Assembly (NCBI GenBank): GCA_030043455.1
Contig: JASHXQ010000163.1
Span: 1 to 12,151, forward strand
DNA: 12,151 nucleotides
Source: Nitrososphaerales archaeon
Lineage (GTDB): Archaea; Thermoproteota; Nitrososphaeria; Nitrososphaerales; CADDZS01
Direction: 5' to 3'
The stretch's first letter is position 1. The number at the start of each line of letters is the position of its first letter. Positions 6,205 to 11,832 of this stretch are shown here, in pieces. The translations under genes and the position numbers were made by a program. The notes beneath the pieces are model-generated. The model made no database searches. It was given only the letters and a program-made list of their open reading frames with translations, and was not told the DNA's origin.

Positions 6205-6966
6205 GATTAGAGACGTTTGAGTGTCGTTGCTCGGGCTTGAAGAGAGCGTGGCCGAGATCACCGAAAAGTGCATGAGGGCGATACCTCCCCATTCGTCGCC
6301 CCCAACGATCGTGTAGGTTCCAGTCTCGAAGGGGATAAAACCATAGGTATAACAACCACAGTTCTGTCCGCCCTGGATTTCTCTGCAACAGTAACTATTC
6401 AGCGTAACGGACGAAGTGAGGGATTCCAAGTTGTAAGTTACGTCCGTGTAGGTCTCAGTCACGTTGGCGGAGTGAGCGTACTGAGTAGAGTAACCACCCT
6501 CGACTTCAGCCTCCGAACTTTGGGGCGCGAATACGTAGAAGGGAGGAAGCGTTTGTGGAAAAGTAAACGCGGGGCAGAAAATTGGTGGGAAAAGAGAGAG
6601 GGCTTTGCCTGCGCTAGAGATATTGCTGGAGTCGTAATATCCGGGAAAGATCCCGATCCCTATGGGCCCGTTCTGACACTGTCCTACAGAGAGGTCCTGT
6701 ACTCTCCAGTCGTTTTCGGAGGTAATGTTGTTTGTCACGCCACGCGTGTTGTATTCAGAAACGAAAGCCAAAATGCTGGTCCAGTCATTGGGCGTGATTT
6801 CATCAATGTCCGTAGAGTTCAGAGACAATTGCAGCATCAACCCGGTGGTGGCATTCACGTAATTCACTTGGTTCGGGGTGGAAAAAATCGTTGAGGAGCT
6901 GGTGATAGTCTGTGTGACCGGTTCGATCGCCGTGAAGTTATTCGTAACTGTCTGGGTATAAACCAT
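6193..6966 (-). CDS. Secreted, sequon-rich surface protein, unnamed archaeal family
   Basis: From the first ATG this gives 257 residues. The chain is Ser/Thr/Asn-rich with at least seven N-x-S/T sequons (NFT, NAT, NST, NIT, NIS, NVT, NDT). A Cys-rich patch, CCREIQGGQNCGC, lies near residue 195, with further cysteines at SVGQCQNG and IFCPAF. It ends in a beta-rich segment with TGTYTIVGGDEWGG, which suggests an Ig-like or cupredoxin-like fold. I recall similar unnamed secreted proteins in Thaumarchaeota, but this was not checked. The frame stays open upstream of 6966 and encodes a hydrophobic signal-anchor, so the true start is probably earlier (CTG at 7083 is one candidate). It is the last gene of an operon with a winged-helix regulator and a three-helix membrane protein. 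Function unknown. Confidence 0.8.
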   Translation of the reverse strand: MVYTQTVTNNFTAIEPVTQTITSSSTIFSTPNQVNYVNATTGLMLQLSLNSTDIDEITPNDWTSILAFVSEYNTRGVTNNITSENDWRVQDLSVGQCQNGPIGIGIFPGYYDSSNISSAGKALSLFPPIFCPAFTFPQTLPPFYVFAPQSSEAEVEGGYSTQYAHSANVTETYTDVTYNLESLTSSVTLNSYCCREIQGGQNCGCYTYGFIPFETGTYTIVGGDEWGGIALMHFSVISATLSSSPSNDTQTSLIGTR

Positions 6967-7125
6967 CGTGGTGATGGGCGACTGGTTGAACGGCGAAAAG
7001 AGAAAATTGTACGACAGAAGAAACGTTGTACCAACTAGTAATGAAAGAAGGGAAATGACAATGACTTTGTGGTTCAGGGCCAGGGGTCTGGTGCTTCCTA
7101 GCGAGAATCCCGGGAGAGGTGGTAT
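6967..7125 (-). other. In-frame signal-anchor coding stretch without a canonical start
   Basis: These 53 sense codons run without a stop into the secreted protein frame, directly after the TAA (7126-7128) of the previous gene. They encode basic RPLALNHK, then a hydrophobic stretch (VIVISLLSLLVGTTFLLSY) and a short linker, a textbook signal-anchor. None of the 53 codons is ATG, GTG or TTG. CTG at 7083 would give a start of MALNHK, with GGAAG 10 bases upstream; CTG at 7077 and ATA at 7125 are further options. Confidence 0.65.
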
Positions 7126-7431
7126 TTATTTGATCGTGACCCTCACAAGGCTGATCAGGGCGATGGTCTCGACCAAGTTGATTACGGTCATGTAGGGGGA
7201 AGCGGAATTTACGATCCCGACGGCAGTGGGAGCTAACTGGTATAGCTGGAACCAGAAAATGATGATGGCGAGATTTTGCAAGAGGAAAAAGACAGCGAAG
7301 AGGATCAGACCTAAGGTAAAGGGAGATCGGATCTTCCGGAAACTCGAAGAGTACAGGCTCACGAGGATTATTATCAACACTGTATTCGCGAGTGCAAAAA
7401 CCGCCGCAACGTACAGCCAGACATCAGCCAT
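7126..7431 (-). CDS. Three-helix membrane protein paired with a winged-helix regulator
   Basis: This 101-residue protein is almost entirely membrane-embedded, with helices at about 4-27, 39-61 and 78-100. A short basic loop after the first (FRKIRSPFTLG, about 31-41) should face the cytoplasm. Small three-helix proteins with this loop are often found beside winged-helix genes in archaea, as I recall; they may sense a membrane signal, but that is not shown. The ATG at 7431 lies 9 bases after the regulator's stop, and the stop directly abuts the open frame of the secreted protein. Co-transcription of all three is very likely. Confidence 0.85.
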   Translation of the reverse strand: MADVWLYVAAVFALANTVLIIILVSLYSSSFRKIRSPFTLGLILFAVFFLLQNLAIIIFWFQLYQLAPTAVGIVNSASPYMTVINLVETIALISLVRVTIK

Positions 7432-7440
7432 TATCTATTT

Positions 7441-7758
7441 TCACTTTGTCTCCTGGGATTTTTTCTCTACTTTAGCCCAGATCTCCTCCAAGATTGCGTA
7501 CTCGGCTTCCATATAGGGAGATATGAAATAGACCGCACCGTACGATCCCTTTTGTGACGATACGATTAGACCGTTTTGCTCTAATATTTTGATGTGATGT
7601 TGGACGGTCTTGTAATCCAGTTTCAGATCTGTCGCCAGCTTGTTTGCGTTAACGGGATTTTCCTTGAGGTAGCGGAGAATCAGGAGCCTGTTTAAGGCGC
7701 CGCGAGTACCAGCTAAGAGATAAAAGAGCAGTCTTCGGAAGGCTGGATCCCCGGGCAC
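7441..7758 (-). CDS. ArsR-like winged-helix transcriptional regulator
   Basis: This 105-residue protein is a single winged helix. The recognition part reads NANKLATDLKLDYKTVQHHI (about 37-56), followed by the wing (LIVSSQKGSYGAVYFIS) and a C-terminal helix that could dimerise. No metal-binding cysteine motif is present, so it is not a classical ArsR/SmtB metal sensor. The start is GTG at 7758, the only ATG/GTG/TTG before the in-frame stop at 7777-7779. It leads the operon with the membrane and secreted proteins. A 10-base direct repeat lies upstream (7789-7798 and 7860-7869) and may be its own operator. Confidence 0.85.
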   Translation of the reverse strand: MPGDPAFRRLLFYLLAGTRGALNRLLILRYLKENPVNANKLATDLKLDYKTVQHHIKILEQNGLIVSSQKGSYGAVYFISPYMEAEYAILEEIWAKVEKKSQETK

Positions 7759-7788
7759 ACTGATAGAAACCTGCGACTAACCTCAGAT

Positions 7789-7869
7789 CGGAATCTAGGC
7801 TTGGAGGGCGGGGTATTTTTCGACTGATAATAACTATTCTGGACGTAGGCCCTTTTCCCCGGAATCTAG
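7789..7869. repeat. Direct repeat CGGAATCTAG, two copies
   Basis: CGGAATCTAG occurs at 7789-7798 and 7860-7869, in the same orientation and 71 bases apart. The first copy is 31 bases before the GTG of the winged-helix gene. Paired binding sites for that regulator are the simplest reading. Confidence 0.4.
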
Positions 7870-8073
7870 TTTGTACGGAGCTCCAGAATCAGAGAGAATC
7901 TTTCGTGAAATACCAGCTCAGCGCCACTTGGATCTGAAAACATGAATGCGATCTTCTCTTGAAACCACAGGTAGGTCAAAAATGCTATTTAGCCGATTAC
8001 CCAAATCGAACCCAAATCCCGGGACACGATCAAAAAACTCGTCGGAATTTTTAGGTCGTTTGATCAAATCCGC

Positions 8074-8080
8074 AAAATAT
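8074..8080 (+). promoter_or_regulatory. TATA-like box of the acetyltransferase
   Basis: AAAATAT lies 28-34 bases before the GTG at 8108, which fits a leaderless or very short-leader message. It is a main reason for choosing that start over the ATG at 7946. Confidence 0.45.
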
Positions 8081-8107
8081 CGACATTCGAATGAGTGGGG
8101 CTTCTTA

Positions 8108-8962
8108 GTGAGCTTTCAAATTCGGCCGTTTGAAGAGAGGGATACCGAAGAGACCGATCTCGTCCTCAGGGCTGCGTACAGAACGTCTTTCGGCAGAAAA
8201 GATAGTCTGAAGAAGTATCTGGAGGTTGCTGCTTGTTATGCCTTAGTGGCAGTTCTGGATAGTCGCGTCGCAGGTTTTGGAGGAATCATTGACTACGGGC
8301 CCTTCTCCTACATCGGACTTATGGCTGCGAACCCCGAAGTGCAGAGGAGAGGAATCGGCAAGAGCATCCTCGATGGGCTGTTATCTTGGGCTTCGGCTCG
8401 AAGGTGCCCCACTGTTTTGCTGAGTGCAAGTGCTGCCGGCGTGCACCTCTACGAAAAGACCGGTTTCATCCGCCAGGATCGAACTGATTTGTTGGCGCGA
8501 AAGAAACCGGACCAGACTGGCAGAATCGAGGAGTCGATTCTGGTTCGCAGTCTCGAAGGGACCGATTTCGGTAATCTCGTTTCCTTCGATAGAACTTATT
8601 TTGGTGCTGAAAGGGCATCACTGCTCCAATCTTATTACGAGGACAGCCCCTCAAGATTTCTAGTAGTTGGGGATGAAAAAGCCCATATCAGTGGCTTTCT
8701 TGTTGCGCAGGAGCGAACTCTGGGTCCTTGGGTTGCAAACGATTCCAGAACAGCGGGAGCGCTACTGTCCGAAGCTTTGAAATTTGCGTTTGTCGACCCG
8801 CCCACGGTCTTCGTGTCCGGGGCGAACAAAAAGTGCCTCGATCTGTTGTCCAGCTTCGGCTTTGAACTACAGCGCAGTCTGAGTTACATGTATTTAGGAA
8901 AGGAAATCCAGAGAGCTCGGTCAACAGCTATTTTTGGAGAAGCAACCCTTGGTTTCGGATAA
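8108..8962 (+). CDS. Tandem GNAT-family N-acetyltransferase
   Basis: From GTG 8108 the protein has 284 residues. The N-terminal GNAT domain (about 1-140) opens with FQIRPFEERDTEETDLV. It carries the acetyl-CoA motif VQRRGIGKSI (78-87) and the later LYEKTGF (114-120). The C-terminal half (about 145-270) looks like a second, degenerate GNAT-type fold: SLEGTDFGNLVSFDRTYFG opens it and LSYMYLG closes it. It lacks the Q/R-x-x-G-x-G loop, so it probably binds substrate rather than acetyl-CoA. This layout resembles proteins with a GNAT plus Acetyltransf_18 domain. The acceptor could be an amine or a small metabolite; it cannot be told here. A hairpin follows at 8974-8992. Confidence 0.85.
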   Translation: MSFQIRPFEERDTEETDLVLRAAYRTSFGRKDSLKKYLEVAACYALVAVLDSRVAGFGGIIDYGPFSYIGLMAANPEVQRRGIGKSILDGLLSWASARRCPTVLLSASAAGVHLYEKTGFIRQDRTDLLARKKPDQTGRIEESILVRSLEGTDFGNLVSFDRTYFGAERASLLQSYYEDSPSRFLVVGDEKAHISGFLVAQERTLGPWVANDSRTAGALLSEALKFAFVDPPTVFVSGANKKCLDLLSSFGFELQRSLSYMYLGKEIQRARSTAIFGEATLGFG

Positions 8963-8973
8963 GGAAAAAGAGA

Positions 8974-8992
8974 GCGCCTAAAAATTAGGCGC
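8974..8992 (+). terminator. GC-rich hairpin after the acetyltransferase
   Basis: GCGCCTAA-aaa-TTAGGCGC is a perfect 8-base stem with a 3-base loop, 11 bases after the TAA. It lies between convergent genes and could form the 3' end of either transcript. Confidence 0.5.
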
Positions 8993-9038
8993 GAGTGTGG
9001 GAAATCCCAAACGATGATGTAGAGGATGAAAGATCCGC

Positions 9039-9182
9039 CTAAGCAGATCCAATTCTGAAGATCTTAGTTCCGCAGACCGGACAGATACCCTGGGTCGCGG
9101 GCTTGCCATTCTTCATAGTAACTTTTTTCGGATCCTTGACCTCACGTTTTGCCTTGCATTTGACACAATAAGCTTCAACCAT
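9039..9182 (-). CDS. DUF5679-like small zinc-ribbon protein
   Basis: I translated this 47-residue gene by hand. It begins MVEAYCVKCKAKREVKD and continues with a basic middle (KKVTMKNGKPATQG) and CPVCGTKIFRIGSA to the TAG. Four cysteines (6, 9, 34 and 37) form a treble-clef or ribbon-type zinc site. The size and the AYCVKCK...NGKPAxxGxCPxCGTK pattern match the DUF5679 family of tiny archaeal and bacterial proteins as I know it. The role is unknown; RNA, DNA or protein binding are all possible. The ATG at 9182 is the natural start. It is divergent from hsp20 and convergent with the acetyltransferase. Confidence 0.85.
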   Translation of the reverse strand: MVEAYCVKCKAKREVKDPKKVTMKNGKPATQGICPVCGTKIFRIGSA

Positions 9183-9320
9183 GTTGCATCGACAAACCGG
9201 AACTCTCCCCGAGTTGGTATAACAATATTACGCGTGCGACTTTTAAGGGATAAATTTTTTCCAGTTTGATTTTTCTCAATTGAAGATACCCTTTTAACTT
9301 TCAACAGATTCTGAAAACTT
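9183..9320. promoter_or_regulatory. Divergent promoter region, zinc-ribbon gene and hsp20
   Basis: For hsp20, TTTTAACTT (9291-9299) lies 22-30 bases before the ATG at 9321, the spacing of a leaderless archaeal promoter. For the minus gene, TTATACC (about 9216-9222) lies about 35-40 bases before ATG 9182. Between them is an AT-rich stretch with CTTTTAAGGGATAAATTTTT, which could hold regulator sites. No heat-shock operator was recognised. Confidence 0.5.
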
Positions 9321-9716
9321 ATGAGTACGCTCTTGGAACACCTTTCGAAAGAATTAATGCGCGAAATTGGCGTCAGATCCCGGGACATTTTCGAGCTCAT
9401 CACTCCTCCGGTGGACATGTTCGAAGATGGATCGGAATTGGTTGTGGTGCTTGACATGGCGGGTTTTGAAAAAGAAAAGATCAAAACGAGGCTTTCGGAA
9501 AATTCTTTGATCGTCAGCGCGAGGCGAGAAAAGCCGGAAAGAGACGGTGTGACGTACTGGGAACAGAGACCGTTGCACGTCCACAAGAGAGTTCAACTGC
9601 CGGTGAAGATCGAAGTGGACGATGATGGGGAATCGATGGTCAAAGCTAAGTACGACAACGGCGTACTTACTGTCCGACTTCCCATAAAGGGAATTGGACG
9701 AGTTGTCGTAGAGTAA
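9321..9716 (+). CDS. Small heat shock protein, Hsp20 family
   Basis: This 131-residue protein is an Hsp20-type chaperone that keeps unfolding proteins from aggregating in the cytoplasm. A short N-terminal arm (1-28) is followed by the alpha-crystallin domain (about 29-122). Landmarks are TPPVDMFEDGSELVVVLDMAG (28-48, family-typical), VHKRVQLP (87-94) and the signature NGVLTVRLP (113-121). The short tail RVVVE may hold a V-x-V version of the I-x-I motif used in oligomer assembly. The ATG at 9321 has a TATA-like box at leaderless spacing. The stop lies only 10 bases from the stop of the convergent UbiB gene, with a T5 run (9718-9722) in the gap. Confidence 0.92.
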   Translation: MSTLLEHLSKELMREIGVRSRDIFELITPPVDMFEDGSELVVVLDMAGFEKEKIKTRLSENSLIVSARREKPERDGVTYWEQRPLHVHKRVQLPVKIEVDDDGESMVKAKYDNGVLTVRLPIKGIGRVVVE

Positions 9717-9726
9717 GTTTTTCGTC

Positions 9727-11343
9727 TTAATTACGGTTAAAGAAAGCCGAAAAAACGAGCACGCCGAGCGAGATCACGAAAGCGATCTTTCCGTCTGTTG
9801 TTCCAAGATAGAAAATCGAGATCGCTACTCCCGAGAGTCCTAGCCCTGCTAGGAACCCCAAGAAAAATCTTGATCTCCTCCTGCTCCGGTCAGTCAGAGC
9901 TTCCGAGATCTTTATTCCTGTCGGATCATAATTCTGCTCCAAGTATCCCTTTAGTAAGGGCATGACATCGATCGAGGCATCAAAAGCTACTCGAATCCTC
10001 TTCAGGAGATCCTTGAGCTCCTCGCGGTACGCTTCATCCACCAACCCCTCTTCTTCCAGCAGGTTACCCAGTATCTGGACAAACCGGAATTTAGGATCTA
10101 GTGCTAGGCAGACTCCCTCCAATATGGAGAGCATCCTCATGTAAAGGACGAGGTTCTTTGGCAGCCGAAAGGGGAATTGATAGATAGTCCGGTTGGCAAT
10201 TTCGAGCAACGCCTTAACCTCCGTCTCTTCGACCTTCTGTCCGTGCATGTCAGCTAGCGCAAGTTCCACTCCTCGCCGGATAACGTACCGGTTGGCATCC
10301 GGCTGCAGCAATCCGAGCGCGATCATCATGTCCACGACTTTGCCAGAGTTGAGATCCACTAGGGCAGAGTAGAATCTCACGAGCTTCAATCGAGTATCAG
10401 GATCCAGTGTCCCGGTCATGCCAAAGTCGTACAGAATTATTTTCGTATGTTTTTCCCCATCGGGTGTTTCGTCCACACGAATGGAGATGTTTCCCGGATG
10501 AGGATCTGCGTGAAAGAGATCCTGGCTCAGGAGCATTGTAAAGAAAATCTTGGCCACCCGGCGAGCGAGTCTCTTGCGATCTACTCCAGCCTCGTCCAGG
10601 GCTTTTGCGTTACTGATTTTGATCCCTCCGACGTACTCGAGGACCAGTACACTCTCGGAGGAAAGCTCCGGATAGATGCGTGGAATAATGACATCCTTCT
10701 GAGCTTTCAGATTTTTCTTAATCTTGGAAAGGTTTTGAGCCTCTTTCTTGTAATCCATCTCATCCTTGATCGTCTCGGAGTATTGTTCGACTACAGATTG
10801 CGCAGTAACACGCAGTGATTGGTCAATGAACCGACCCACAAGAGGAATAACCCGGAAGAGGACCTTGGTATCAACTCGCATTTTTTCCCGAATATTCGGA
10901 CGATTTACCTTCACAACTACGTCCTCTCCGTGATATCTCGCGCGGTATACTTGTCCGAGGCTAGCACCAGTAACCGCCGAAGGGTCGAAGAAGTCGAAGA
11001 CCTCCGAAATGGGTTTTCCCAGCTCCTTCTCGAGGTTGGGCTTTACCTGTTCGAAGGGAGCCGGGGGCACTTCATCCTGGAGCTTGGCAAATTCATCGAT
11101 GTAGGGCTGAGGAATAACGTCCGGTCTCACCGAGAGTAGCTGTCCCAGCTTGACGTATGCCGGACCGAGCTCTATGAACGTCTCCACTGCCTTTTTGCCG
11201 TGCCTCCTGTAGAGGTCTGGACGTACCAGCCTGCCCTGGGCTCTGCGGATTTCTCTGCGATCTCTCCGGTAGTTGTAAGCCACCGGAATGAGCTTCCAGA
11301 TTACGTGATAGAACCGTTTAGTTTCCGGTTTGAGCAGCGGCAT
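9727..11343 (-). CDS. ABC1/AarF/UbiB family kinase-like protein
   Basis: This 538-residue protein carries the family hallmarks: KxGQ as KLGQ (65-68), the nucleotide loop VTGASLGQVYRA (124-135), Lys145 in VVVKV, the ExD motif in EMDYKKEAQN (195-204), HADPHPGN (278-285) and the metal-binding DFG (306-308). Two C-terminal membrane helices (about 493-514 and 520-536) anchor it with the kinase domain in the cytoplasm. UbiB/ADCK proteins are ATPases that support isoprenoid quinone biosynthesis, and an archaeal homologue may do so for menaquinone or another lipid; that is inference. The first two residues of the Ala-rich AAAS loop are TG here. The ATG at 11343 lies 18 bases after the upstream gene's stop, so the two are probably co-transcribed. 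Confidence 0.93.
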   Translation of the reverse strand: MPLLKPETKRFYHVIWKLIPVAYNYRRDRREIRRAQGRLVRPDLYRRHGKKAVETFIELGPAYVKLGQLLSVRPDVIPQPYIDEFAKLQDEVPPAPFEQVKPNLEKELGKPISEVFDFFDPSAVTGASLGQVYRARYHGEDVVVKVNRPNIREKMRVDTKVLFRVIPLVGRFIDQSLRVTAQSVVEQYSETIKDEMDYKKEAQNLSKIKKNLKAQKDVIIPRIYPELSSESVLVLEYVGGIKISNAKALDEAGVDRKRLARRVAKIFFTMLLSQDLFHADPHPGNISIRVDETPDGEKHTKIILYDFGMTGTLDPDTRLKLVRFYSALVDLNSGKVVDMMIALGLLQPDANRYVIRRGVELALADMHGQKVEETEVKALLEIANRTIYQFPFRLPKNLVLYMRMLSILEGVCLALDPKFRFVQILGNLLEEEGLVDEAYREELKDLLKRIRVAFDASIDVMPLLKGYLEQNYDPTGIKISEALTDRSRRRSRFFLGFLAGLGLSGVAISIFYLGTTDGKIAFVISLGVLVFSAFFNRN

Positions 11344-11361
11344 TTCTCGGAATTCTTTCTT

Positions 11362-11757
11362 TCAGAAGAGCAGTTTCTTCAAAACCCGAAAGAATCGGTT
11401 GAAAAACAAGAACAACCTGAAAAAGGCAAATGGATTTCCAAAGGCGAGGTTCGGAGATCCGTCAGAGTCTTCTTTCAGAGATATTTTGGGGGCCAACAAC
11501 GTTGCTGTGCCCAATGCCACGATAGTTTCCGGTGAGTCTCTAATCAAATGCCCCAGAGGATTGATTCTGGGATCCACCTGATCCTTGTGAACTTCGAAAT
11601 AGTCCTCGTACTCTCTCACGTGGACCCCGGTGGGACTTCTGAACTGCCGGAGACTTCCATCCGGATCCCCGAGGACAGTTTCCGAAAGATCAAAACCGTC
11701 AAGCGAGGGCAGGACTTCCTTGGATATTCGAAATGAATCTCCATCCTCGTCGAACAA
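11362..11757 (-). CDS. Unnamed protein with Phe-rich basic tail, upstream of UbiB
   Basis: This gives 131 residues from TTG 11757. The N-terminal half is acidic and soluble, with FRSPTGVHVREYEDYFEVHK (39-58) and a conserved-looking DPRINPLGHLIRDSPE (62-77). A mildly hydrophobic segment (78-90) and a remarkable C-terminal tail follow. The last 24 residues contain nine Phe plus Arg and Lys, which should form an amphipathic membrane-binding helix. I recall similar proteins in archaea but have no name for them. The same frame is open upstream to a TAG at 11797-11799 with plausible coding (KTGELF just before the TTG), yet no ATG or GTG is present, so the true start is uncertain. It shares an operon with UbiB and may be its partner at the membrane. 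Confidence 0.7.
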   Translation of the reverse strand: MFDEDGDSFRISKEVLPSLDGFDLSETVLGDPDGSLRQFRSPTGVHVREYEDYFEVHKDQVDPRINPLGHLIRDSPETIVALGTATLLAPKISLKEDSDGSPNLAFGNPFAFFRLFLFFNRFFRVLKKLLF

Positions 11758-11832
11758 GAAAAGCTCGCCGGTCTTTGACGAGGGAACTCTTGTCGTCTAA
11801 TTCAAGTTATGGATGCCATCCAAAATCGATGA

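Larger units (their letters stand above)
7759..8107. other. Divergent intergenic region between regulator and acetyltransferase
   Basis: This 349-base stretch is taken as non-coding, although an open frame from ATG 7946 runs into the acetyltransferase. The 54 residues it would add are low-complexity, Ser/Lys/Asn-rich, and do not look like a GNAT N-terminus. The region holds a direct repeat near the regulator, a GAAAAATACC element on the minus strand (about 62 bases before GTG 7758) and the TATA-like box of the acetyltransferase. Confidence 0.45.

Noticed and set aside
6268..6894. 208-codon open frame on the plus strand
   Set aside because: It lies wholly opposite the secreted protein gene and shows no recognisable motif; it looks like an antisense shadow.
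9113..9586. 157-codon open frame on the minus strand
   Set aside because: It covers hsp20 antisense and overlaps the zinc-ribbon gene in another frame; the residues are Ser/Lys/Arg-rich with no domain pattern.
10447..11139. Two plus-strand frames of 123 and 106 codons within UbiB
   Set aside because: They lie opposite conserved kinase motifs of the UbiB-like gene and are antisense shadows.
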